Assembly: GCA_013359235.1 (NCBI GenBank)
Contig: JABWCE010000008.1
Coordinates: 1 to 64,000 of the forward strand
Direction of reading: 5' to 3'
From: Bacteroidota bacterium
GTDB taxonomy: Bacteria > Bacteroidota > Bacteroidia > NS11-12g > UBA9320
Length of the DNA: 64,000 nt
Shown here: positions 37,876 to 45,186 of the stretch, piece by piece
Layout: each line of letters opens with the position of its first letter
How positions within the stretch are numbered: the stretch's first letter is position 1
Made by a program: the position numbers and the translations under genes
The notes under the pieces: model-generated
What the model saw: only the letters and a program-made list of their open reading frames with translations
Database searches by the model: none
Told to the model about the DNA's origin: nothing

Positions 37876-38394
37876 ATGGCAACACAAACATTATTAAAGG
37901 TAAAATCGGCAGATATAGAACTGAAAGAAACAGTAGTAAGTATAAACAGGGTAGCAAAAGTTACTAAAGGAGGAAGAACATTCAGTTTTACAGCAATAGT
38001 GGTAATTGGTGATGGAAAAGGTATAGTAGGACATGGACTTGGCAAAGCAAGTGAAGTTACAGACGCAATTTCAAAAGGAATTGAAGATGCAAAGAAAAAT
38101 TTAATACGTGTACCTGTAATAAACAACACAGTGCCACACGAACAAATTGGAAAATTTGGAGGAGGGCTGGTATTTATTAAACCTGCTTCACACGGAACTG
38201 GTGTAATAGCAGGTGGTGCAATGCGTGCAGTATTAGAAAGTGCCGGAATTCATGATGTGTTGGCAAAATCAAAAGGTTCATCAAATCCACACAACGTAGT
38301 AAAAGCAACAATTGATGCCCTCTCAAAATTGAGAGACCCATACACTATTGCAGAACAAAGAGGAATTAGTTTAGATAAGATTTTTAACGGATGA
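37876..38394 (+). CDS. rpsE: 30S ribosomal protein S5
   Basis: S5 works with S4 and S12 in decoding accuracy. [41 protein letters not shown] forms the dsRNA-binding-like domain and [36 protein letters not shown] the C-terminal domain. The 172-residue length is normal. Its stop is close to or overlaps the rpmD start. Confidence 0.98.
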   Translation: MATQTLLKVKSADIELKETVVSINRVAKVTKGGRTFSFTAIVVIGDGKGIVGHGLGKASEVTDAISKGIEDAKKNLIRVPVINNTVPHEQIGKFGGGLVFIKPASHGTGVIAGGAMRAVLESAGIHDVLAKSKGSSNPHNVVKATIDALSKLRDPYTIAEQRGISLDKIFNG

Positions 38395-38399
38395 TAAAA

Positions 38400-38579
38400 A
38401 TGGCAAAAATCAAAATAACACAGGTAAGAAGCGGAATAGACCGTACAGAAAGAGAAAAAAGAACATTGACAGCATTAGGTTTAAGGAAAATAAATCAGAC
38501 AAAAGAATTTGAAGAAAATCCGGCAATACTTGGAATGATAAATTCAGTTAAACATTTGTTAAAAGTAGAAAACGTATAA
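38400..38579 (+). CDS. rpmD: 50S ribosomal protein L30
   Basis: A 59-residue protein starting MAKIKITQVRSGIDRTEREKRTLTALGLRKINQ. The ORF track starts three codons earlier at an ATG that overlaps the rpsE stop (ATGA); both are possible, but the second ATG gives the family N-terminus. Last small gene before rplO. Confidence 0.95.
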   Translation: MAKIKITQVRSGIDRTEREKRTLTALGLRKINQTKEFEENPAILGMINSVKHLLKVENV

Positions 38580-38581
38580 AA

Positions 38582-39028
38582 ATGAATTTAAGTAATCTTA
38601 GACCTGCAAAAGGTTCAGTAAAAAGCAATAAAAGAAAAGGACGTGGATATAGTTCGGGAATGGGCGGTACTTCTACAAGAGGTCATAAAGGTGCCGGTTC
38701 ACGTTCTGGCTATTCAAAAAAAATAGGATTTGAAGGTGGGCAAATGCCTTTACAGCGTAGAGTTCCAAAATTTGGTTTTAAAAATCCATTCAGAACTGAA
38801 TATGTTGGAATGAACCTTGACAGATTACAGGAACTTGCTCAGAAAAATAATGTAGATACAATCAACCACGAATTATTATTAAAGAACAGAATAATTAATA
38901 AATCTGAAAAAATTAAAATTCTTGGAAGAGGTGAATTTACAATGAAACTCAATGTATCTGCACATGCTTTTTCTGAAAAAGCAAAAACTGCAATAGAAAG
39001 TAATGGCGGAACAACTCAAATAATTTAA
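38582..39028 (+). CDS. rplO: 50S ribosomal protein L15
   Basis: The 148-residue late-assembly protein has the glycine-rich arm KRKGRGYSSGMGGTSTRGHKGAGSRSG and FEGGQMPLQRRVPKFGFKN. It precedes secY by 7 bases, the usual arrangement. Confidence 0.97.
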   Translation: MNLSNLRPAKGSVKSNKRKGRGYSSGMGGTSTRGHKGAGSRSGYSKKIGFEGGQMPLQRRVPKFGFKNPFRTEYVGMNLDRLQELAQKNNVDTINHELLLKNRIINKSEKIKILGRGEFTMKLNVSAHAFSEKAKTAIESNGGTTQII

Positions 39029-39035
39029 TCCGTCA

Positions 39036-40403
39036 ATGAAAAAGCTGATATCTACAATAAAAAATATATGGAGTATTGAAGAACTTCGTTCGAGAATAAT
39101 CCAAACATTAATATTATTGGCAGTTTACAGAGTTGGTACATTTATTTATTTGCCAGGTGTTGACCCAGTAATAATGAATGAAAAATACTCTTCATCAACT
39201 CAAGGTGGGTTACTCGGACTTATAAACACATTTTCGGGAGGTGCTTTTGACAGAGCTTCTATATTTGCACTTGGTATAATGCCATACATTTCGGCTTCTA
39301 TTGTTGTACAGTTGCTTACTTTTGCTTTACCTTCATTTCAACGTTTATCAAAAGAAGGCGAAGACGGCAGAAGAAAAATAAACCAAATAACAAGATATCT
39401 TACAATTATAGTATCTGGTGTTCAGGCAATAGCATACATAGTACAATTAAAAGCTACAAAAGCTGATGCAATTTATGCAATGCACCAAAATGCTCCAATA
39501 TCAGTGTTTACATTTACCTTACTTGCCGTAGTAACGCTTATAGCAGGCACCATGTTTACAACATGGTTAGGCGAAAGAATTACAGACAGAGGATTAGGAA
39601 ATGGTATTTCATTGATTATAATGGTTGGTATAATTTCACGTTTGCCATTTTCTTTATTAGGCGAATTGAATAGCAGATTGGGTGGTGCGGGAGGTCCTAT
39701 TATTTTCTTAGTAGAAATAGCAATTTGGCTATCGGTAATTTTATGTGTGATTTTGCTTGTACAAGGAACCAGAAGAGTACCCGTACAATATGCAAAAAGA
39801 ATAGTAGGCAACAAACAGTACGGTGGCGTAAGGCAATATCTTCCATTAAAAATAAATGGAGCAGGAGTAATGCCAATAATTTTTGCACAGGCTTTAATGT
39901 TTATTCCATCTACAGTTACAAGTTTTATGTCGGGAAAAAATACAGCAATATCAGGCTTTTTTGCACAATTTTTAAGTATAACTTCTGTAGGATACAACGT
40001 ATTGTTTTTTATTTTAATAATACTATTTACATATTTTTATACAGCTATTACATACAATCCCGTACAAATTTCGGAAGATTTGAAAAGAAACGGAGGATTT
40101 ATACCCGGGATTAAGCCAGGTAAAAAAACAGCCGATTTTATTGATACAATTATCTCAAGAATCACTTTTCCAGGAGCTATTTTTATTGGTATCATAGCTA
40201 TTTTGCCATCATTTGCTATTATAGCAGGTGTAAATGACCAATTTGCACAATTTTACGGAGGTACATCGTTGTTGATTTTAGTTGGTGTAGTATTAGATAC
40301 ATTAGCACAAATTGATACCCATTTATCAATGAGAAAATACGATGGTTTAATGAAATACGGAAGGATAAAAGGCAGAACAGCAACCGGAGGTTCTTTAACA
40401 TAA
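39036..40403 (+). CDS. secY: Protein translocase subunit SecY
   Basis: The channel-forming subunit of the Sec translocon in the inner membrane. The 455-residue protein shows ten hydrophobic helices; conserved parts are SGGAFDRASIFALGIMPYISASIVVQLL (plug and helix 2), the cytoplasmic loop with YAKRIVGNKQYGG, and FYTAITYNPVQISEDLKRNGGFIPGIKPGK. In many Bacteroidota map follows secY; here infA follows instead. Confidence 0.98.
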   Translation: MKKLISTIKNIWSIEELRSRIIQTLILLAVYRVGTFIYLPGVDPVIMNEKYSSSTQGGLLGLINTFSGGAFDRASIFALGIMPYISASIVVQLLTFALPSFQRLSKEGEDGRRKINQITRYLTIIVSGVQAIAYIVQLKATKADAIYAMHQNAPISVFTFTLLAVVTLIAGTMFTTWLGERITDRGLGNGISLIIMVGIISRLPFSLLGELNSRLGGAGGPIIFLVEIAIWLSVILCVILLVQGTRRVPVQYAKRIVGNKQYGGVRQYLPLKINGAGVMPIIFAQALMFIPSTVTSFMSGKNTAISGFFAQFLSITSVGYNVLFFILIILFTYFYTAITYNPVQISEDLKRNGGFIPGIKPGKKTADFIDTIISRITFPGAIFIGIIAILPSFAIIAGVNDQFAQFYGGTSLLILVGVVLDTLAQIDTHLSMRKYDGLMKYGRIKGRTATGGSLT

Positions 40404-40433
40404 TTTTAGAATAAAAATAAAAGAAATAATTAT

Positions 40434-40441
40434 TATATTTG
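40434..40441 (+). promoter_or_regulatory. Candidate internal -7 box (TATATTTG) before infA
   Basis: TATATTTG followed by CAGCCC closely resembles the rpsL promoter (TACTTTTG followed by CAGTCC). The infA ATG is 22 bases downstream. No TTTG at -33, but the similarity to the locus head promoter makes an internal promoter plausible. Confidence 0.5.
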
Positions 40442-40462
40442 CAGCCCGCAAAAAAAAGATAA

Positions 40463-40681
40463 ATGTCAAAACAAGATTCTATAAAACAAGACGGAGTGAT
40501 TTCCGAAGCATTATCAAATGCAATGTTTAGAGTAGAACTTACAAACGGGCACAAAATAATAGCAACAATAAGCGGTAAAATGAGAATGCACTACATAAGA
40601 ATTTTACCAGGCGATAAAGTTCAGGTTGAAATGTCGCCCTATGATTTAACAAGAGGAAGAATAAGTTTTAGATACAAATAA
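40463..40681 (+). CDS. infA: Translation initiation factor IF-1
   Basis: The 72-residue S1-like OB-fold factor binds the A site during initiation. [58 protein letters not shown] is a complete match. It starts a sub-block infA-rpmJ-rpsM-rpsK-rpsD-rpoA-rplQ and may have its own promoter. Confidence 0.98.
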   Translation: MSKQDSIKQDGVISEALSNAMFRVELTNGHKIIATISGKMRMHYIRILPGDKVQVEMSPYDLTRGRISFRYK

Positions 40682-40682
40682 A

Positions 40683-40799
40683 ATGAAAGTAACATCATCA
40701 GTAAAAAAGAGAAGCGCAGACTGTAAAATAGTGAAGCGTAAAGGAGTGATTTACGTAATAAACAAGAAAACCCCAAAATTTAAACAAAGACAAGGATAA
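40683..40799 (+). CDS. rpmJ: 50S ribosomal protein L36, zinc-free form (not in ORF track)
   Basis: A 38-codon gene too short for the ORF track lies one base after infA. It reads [19 protein letters not shown] and ends FKQRQG, the L36 ends. The zinc ligands of classic L36 (CXXC, C, H) are mostly gone: only one cysteine remains. This is the C-minus form usual in Bacteroidota. It ends three bases before rpsM, the conserved order. Confidence 0.96.
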   Translation: MKVTSSVKKRSADCKIVKRKGVIYVINKKTPKFKQRQG

Positions 40800-40802
40800 A
40801 AA

Positions 40803-41180
40803 ATGGCAAGAATTTCAGGTGTAGATTTACCAAAAAACAAAATAGGCTTCATCGGATTATCATATCTGTATGGAATTGGAAGATTTAATGCTGTAACAAT
40901 TTTAAAAAGTGCAGGAGTTGATTTGAATAAGAAAGTAGGAGATTGGAGTGACGACGATCTAACTCATATCAGAAAAATTATTACAGAAGAATTTAAAGTA
41001 GAAGGTGAACTTAGATCAGAAGAACAGATGAATATCAAAAGGCTTATGGATATAGGATGTTATAGAGGATTAAGACACAGAAAGGGATTGCCTGTTAGAG
41101 GTCAAACAACCAAAAATAACGCCCGAACCAGAAAAGGAAAGAGAAAAACGGTAGCAAATAAAAAGAAAGTAACCAAATAA
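40803..41180 (+). CDS. rpsM: 30S ribosomal protein S13
   Basis: S13 forms the intersubunit bridge in the head and touches the P-site tRNA. The 125 residues include [26 protein letters not shown] and [29 protein letters not shown]. Confidence 0.98.
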   Translation: MARISGVDLPKNKIGFIGLSYLYGIGRFNAVTILKSAGVDLNKKVGDWSDDDLTHIRKIITEEFKVEGELRSEEQMNIKRLMDIGCYRGLRHRKGLPVRGQTTKNNARTRKGKRKTVANKKKVTK

Positions 41181-41203
41181 TAAGTAATCACAAACAAAAT
41201 TAA

Positions 41204-41593
41204 ATGGCAACAGGAAAAAAAGCTGTAAAAAAACGAAAAGTAACAGTTGATTCGCATGGGCAGGCACACATAAAAGCCTCATTTAACAATATAATAATTT
41301 CAATTACAAACAATCAAGGCCAGGTAATTTCATGGTCAAGTGCCGGAAAGATGGGTTTTAAAGGTTCGAAAAAAAATACTCCATACGCCGGCCAAATTGC
41401 TACACAAGATTGTTGCAAAGTAGCAAATGATTTAGGAGTAAGAAAGGTTGATGTATTTGTTAAGGGACCCGGCTCAGGACGCGAATCAGCAATTAGAACA
41501 ATACAAGCAGCGGGAATAGAGGTGCTTTCTATAAACGACATTACACCAATGCCACACAACGGATGTCGTCCACCAAAAAGAAGAAGAGTATAA
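41204..41593 (+). CDS. rpsK: 30S ribosomal protein S11
   Basis: A platform protein near the E site. [37 protein letters not shown] and [17 protein letters not shown] are invariant. 129 residues, normal. Confidence 0.98.
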   Translation: MATGKKAVKKRKVTVDSHGQAHIKASFNNIIISITNNQGQVISWSSAGKMGFKGSKKNTPYAGQIATQDCCKVANDLGVRKVDVFVKGPGSGRESAIRTIQAAGIEVLSINDITPMPHNGCRPPKRRRV

Positions 41594-41623
41594 TAAATTT
41601 AAAAAATATATTTTAAAATATAA

Positions 41624-42226
41624 ATGGCAAGATATACAGGACCAAAGTCAAAAATTGCACGTAGATTCAGAGAGCCAATCTTTGGACCAGACAAGGCATT
41701 AGACAGAAAAAATTACAGACCTGGAATGCATGGAAATTCCAGAAGAAGATCTAAGCAATCAGAATATGCTATACAACTTGGCGAAAAGCAAAAAGCAAAA
41801 TACACTTATGGAGTTTTAGAACGTCAATTTGCCAATCTTTTTGATAAGGCTGCAAGAAAACATGGTATTACAGGTGAAAATCTTCTTAAATTTTTAGAAG
41901 CACGACTTGATAATACTGTATATAGATTAGGTATTTCAACAACCCGTGATGGTGCAAGACAACTGGTTTCTCATAAACATATTTTAGTTAATGACACAGT
42001 TGTAAATATTCCATCATATCACTTAAAACCTGGTGATAAAATTTCGGTAAGAGAAAAATCAAAATCTCTTGAAAATATTAATGATGCCCTTGCAAAACGT
42101 AAATCATACAATTGGTTGCAGTGGGATGCCGATAAGTTTGAAGGAATTTTCCTTGCATTGCCCGAACGTGAAGATATACCAGAAAAAGTAAAAGAACAGC
42201 TTATAGTAGAGCTTTATTCAAAATAA
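41624..42226 (+). CDS. rpsD: 30S ribosomal protein S4, zinc-free form
   Basis: S4 binds 16S early and shapes the mRNA entry tunnel. The 200-residue protein begins [20 protein letters not shown] and has the S4 RNA-binding domain [33 protein letters not shown]. The N-terminal zinc cysteines of some S4 proteins are missing. It also can repress the alpha operon in E. coli; no leader test was possible. Confidence 0.98.
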   Translation: MARYTGPKSKIARRFREPIFGPDKALDRKNYRPGMHGNSRRRSKQSEYAIQLGEKQKAKYTYGVLERQFANLFDKAARKHGITGENLLKFLEARLDNTVYRLGISTTRDGARQLVSHKHILVNDTVVNIPSYHLKPGDKISVREKSKSLENINDALAKRKSYNWLQWDADKFEGIFLALPEREDIPEKVKEQLIVELYSK

Positions 42227-42254
42227 TAATTAATAACAAACAAATAATTTAACA

Positions 42255-43247
42255 ATGTCAATATTAGCATTTCAGAGACCAGACAAGGTAATAATGCATA
42301 AAGAAACAGACTTTTTTGGTTTGTTTGAATTTCGCCCTTTAGAAAGAGGCTATGGAATTACAATAGGTAATTCTCTTAGAAGGATATTGCTTTCATCACT
42401 AGAAGGATATGCAATAGTTTCAATAAAAGTTCCCGGTGTTGATCATGAATTTACAACAATAAAAGGTGTTGTAGAGGATGTTACCGAAATTATTTTAAAT
42501 CTAAAACAAGTAAGATTTAAAAAAATAGGCAGCAGCGGAAACTCTGAGAAAATATACATAAACATCAAAGGACAAGAGCAATTTACTGCAGGCGATATCA
42601 GCCGATACTCATCAATGTTCGAAATTTTAAATCCCGATCTAGTAATTTGCAATATGGAACCATTTGTAAATTTTGAGATGGAATTGGTTGTTGATAAAGG
42701 AAGAGGATATGTGCCCGCTGAAGAAAACTTGTCAGGCGATGCACCAATTGGGCTTATTCCTATTGATTCAATTTTTACTCCAATAAAAAACGTAAAATAC
42801 AGCGTAGAAGATTATAGAGTAGAAGGTAAAACAGATTATGAAAAATTACTTATTGAAATAAGTACTGATGGCTCAATTCATCCCGAAAATGCTTTGAAAG
42901 AGGCTGCAAAAATACTTATTCAGCACTATTTATTATTTTCTGACGATAATATTTTGCTCGATACGCAGGTTAAATCTAAGGCTCAAGAAGTAGATGAAAA
43001 TCTTCTTCAAATGAGAAAAGTTTTAAAGACACCATTATCAGATCTTGACCTTTCTGTTAGAGCATACAATTGTCTTAAAGCAGCCGAAATAAGAACTTTA
43101 GGAGAATTGGTTAGTTTTCACATTGAAGACCTTTTAAAATTTAGAAATTTTGGTAAAAAATCACTTACCGAACTTGAAGAATTTGTTAAAGAAAAAGGAC
43201 TTAATTTTGGTATGGACACATCAAAATACAATCTTAGCGAGGATTAA
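42255..43247 (+). CDS. rpoA: DNA-directed RNA polymerase alpha subunit
   Basis: Alpha dimerises to start RNA polymerase assembly. The 330 residues show the N-terminal domain ([30 protein letters not shown]) and the C-terminal domain ([23 protein letters not shown] and [18 protein letters not shown]), which contacts promoters and activators. It lies between rpsD and rplQ as in most bacteria. Confidence 0.98.
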   Translation: MSILAFQRPDKVIMHKETDFFGLFEFRPLERGYGITIGNSLRRILLSSLEGYAIVSIKVPGVDHEFTTIKGVVEDVTEIILNLKQVRFKKIGSSGNSEKIYINIKGQEQFTAGDISRYSSMFEILNPDLVICNMEPFVNFEMELVVDKGRGYVPAEENLSGDAPIGLIPIDSIFTPIKNVKYSVEDYRVEGKTDYEKLLIEISTDGSIHPENALKEAAKILIQHYLLFSDDNILLDTQVKSKAQEVDENLLQMRKVLKTPLSDLDLSVRAYNCLKAAEIRTLGELVSFHIEDLLKFRNFGKKSLTELEEFVKEKGLNFGMDTSKYNLSED

Positions 43248-43252
43248 TAAAA

Positions 43253-43843
43253 ATGAGACACGGAAATAAGATAAATCAATTAGGAAGATCCACAAGTCAC
43301 CGTCATGCAATGATGGCAAATATGGCGTCTTCATTAATAAAGAGTAAAAGAATTTTTACAACACTTGCAAAAGCAAAAGCTCTTCGCAAGTACATTGAAC
43401 CTCTTGTAACAAAATCAAAAGCAGATTCTACTCATTCGCGAAGAGTTGTTTTCAGTTATTTGCAAAACAAAGACTCAGTTAAAGAGCTTTTTGGAAGCAT
43501 TGCAACTAAAGTAGCTGACAGACCAGGCGGATACACCAGAATATTGAAAACCGGTGTTAGACCAGGTGATAACGCTGAAATGTGTATGATAGAATTTGTT
43601 GATTTTAACGAAAGTCTTGGTGGAGGAAAAATTTCTTCTAAAGTTGCTGCAGCCTCAAAACGTACAAGAAGAGGCGGCGCAAAAAAAGATGTAAAAAATG
43701 CAATTGAATCTAAAGTTGAAACACAAGTAGAAGCAAAGGATGAAGTTGTAGAAAACAATGAACCTGAGATTTATGAAGAAATTGCTCCCGATGTAATGCC
43801 TGAAAGCGAAACATTTGAAGAAAATAAACAAGAAGAAAAGTAA
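43253..43843 (+). CDS. rplQ: 50S ribosomal protein L17 with acidic C-terminal extension
   Basis: The first 125 residues are typical L17 ([37 protein letters not shown] and [26 protein letters not shown]). A further 70 residues follow that E. coli L17 (127 residues) lacks: a basic stretch ([14 protein letters not shown]), then a Glu-rich tail ([17 protein letters not shown]). Such tails occur in Bacteroidota L17; their role is unknown. Last gene of the ribosomal locus, followed by a terminator. Confidence 0.97.
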   Translation: MRHGNKINQLGRSTSHRHAMMANMASSLIKSKRIFTTLAKAKALRKYIEPLVTKSKADSTHSRRVVFSYLQNKDSVKELFGSIATKVADRPGGYTRILKTGVRPGDNAEMCMIEFVDFNESLGGGKISSKVAAASKRTRRGGAKKDVKNAIESKVETQVEAKDEVVENNEPEIYEEIAPDVMPESETFEENKQEEK

Positions 43844-43867
43844 AACAAATTATTTTGTTAATAATAT

Positions 43868-43900
43868 AAAAAAAGAGGTTTTATTAAACCTCTTTTTTTA
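43868..43900 (+). terminator. Terminator of the ribosomal protein locus
   Basis: AAAAAAAGAGGTTT-TATT-AAACCTCTTTTTTT forms a long stem with a T run, 25 bases after rplQ. Confidence 0.9.
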
Positions 43901-43946
43901 TACGTAAAAAACAAGTTATTTCAGATATTATTATTTATTTGCACAA

Positions 43947-44378
43947 ATGAATTTTTTAATTCTTTTATTATTTGTATTCAGTGTAAATGCACTTTTGCTT
44001 TTTATTCATGTTTACTGGTTTTTGGGAGGTAATTTTGGGTTAGAATTTTCTAATTATACAATAAGAGTAAAAAATAAAAAATCAAAATCAATCAAAAGAA
44101 ACAAGATATTTATTATAGCAATTTTGCTTGCATTTATTTTTATAGTAAATTTAACACAGACAGGCATTAATAATATAAATGTAAACCCAAACTTAATGTT
44201 ATGGATAAATAGAATAATTTCATTAGGTTTTTTTTACCGTTCGGTTGGAAATTTTACAAGTTTTGGATTTACAAAATCAATTAGAAAAGGTCTTTATGCA
44301 TCATTAGATACATGGATTTATTCTCCTGTGTTTTTGCTTATGGCAGTGTGCCAAATATTGATTTCTATGAAAGATTAA
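43947..44378 (+). CDS. DUF3995 family membrane protein
   Basis: A 143-residue polytopic membrane protein. The N-terminal helix runs into FIHVYWFLGGNFGLEF, the hallmark of DUF3995, and three more hydrophobic segments follow, the last holding YSPVFLLMAVCQILI. Function unknown. Its TAA stop and that of the opposing LytTR gene share the palindrome TTAA, so there is no room for a terminator between the two genes. Confidence 0.8.
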   Translation: MNFLILLLFVFSVNALLLFIHVYWFLGGNFGLEFSNYTIRVKNKKSKSIKRNKIFIIAILLAFIFIVNLTQTGINNINVNPNLMLWINRIISLGFFYRSVGNFTSFGFTKSIRKGLYASLDTWIYSPVFLLMAVCQILISMKD

Positions 44379-45154
44379 TTGATGCTTTTCATTTTTTCTA
44401 AAAATTCTTTCTTATGCTGTCTTGATAATATTATTTCATCAAGATTTTTCATTCTTACAAAAAATGATGAATTATTTTTTTTTAATAAGTCTTTTACCTG
44501 ATTAAGGTTTACCAAGTAAGAACGATGAGTTCTGAAAAAATTCAAATTTTGAAGAATATTCTCAAAATAATTTGTGCTTTTTGAAACTAAAACTGATTTT
44601 TCATCATAAATTATCTTACTGTAAACTCTTTCAGCTTTCAGGTAAAAAATATTCGAAATATTAATAAAATAAGTTTTACCATGTGTATCAATTATCAATC
44701 TGCCGTTTGCTTCTATTACTTTGCTTTCGGGCTTTTGGTTATGTATTTCTGAAGTTTCAATTTCTGAAATATTTTTTTCACGGTTTAAAAAACGATTTAT
44801 AACATCTTCAACATGAAACTTGTCTATTGGTTTAATCAAATAATCAAATGCATGAATTTTAAAGGCTTTCAGAGCATAATTTTCATGAGCTGTAGTAAAT
44901 ACAACCTGAAATGTATATTGACCAATTTTTTCTAAAATTTCAAAACCATTTAAAAGTGGCATTTCAATATCTAAAAACAAAATATCTATTTCATATTTTG
45001 CAAGTTTTATTAATGCTTCGTTTGCATCTGATGATGTAAAAGTTATTTCAATTATATCATTTTTGTTTTCTAAAATCTTAGTAATTGCTGTTATACTGAA
45101 AACACTATCATCAATTATTGCAACTTTAATTTTTTTTGAAAAATCAGAACTCAT
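44375..45154 (-). CDS. LytTR-type response regulator
   Basis: A 259-residue two-component regulator. The receiver domain (about 8-125) has the acidic pair in AIIDDS, the phospho-acceptor aspartate in FLDIEMP (D62), the threonine in VVFTTAHE and the lysine in YLIKPID. The C-terminal LytTR DNA-binding domain (about 155-255) contains FLKAERVYSKIIYDEK and FFRTHRSYLVNLNQV. No histidine kinase is adjacent. The gene starts 32 bases after the PorP-like fusion gene on the same strand, so the two are probably cotranscribed. Confidence 0.92.
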   Translation of the reverse strand: MSSDFSKKIKVAIIDDSVFSITAITKILENKNDIIEITFTSSDANEALIKLAKYEIDILFLDIEMPLLNGFEILEKIGQYTFQVVFTTAHENYALKAFKIHAFDYLIKPIDKFHVEDVINRFLNREKNISEIETSEIHNQKPESKVIEANGRLIIDTHGKTYFINISNIFYLKAERVYSKIIYDEKSVLVSKSTNYFENILQNLNFFRTHRSYLVNLNQVKDLLKKNNSSFFVRMKNLDEIILSRQHKKEFLEKMKSIN

Positions 45155-45186
45155 TGCAATTTGTTTTTAGAGTTTTTTAATGAAAA

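Noticed and set aside
39473-39997. 174-residue minus-strand ORF opposite secY
   Set aside because: Shadow of the secY reading frame; hydrophobicity reflects the codons of the membrane helices.
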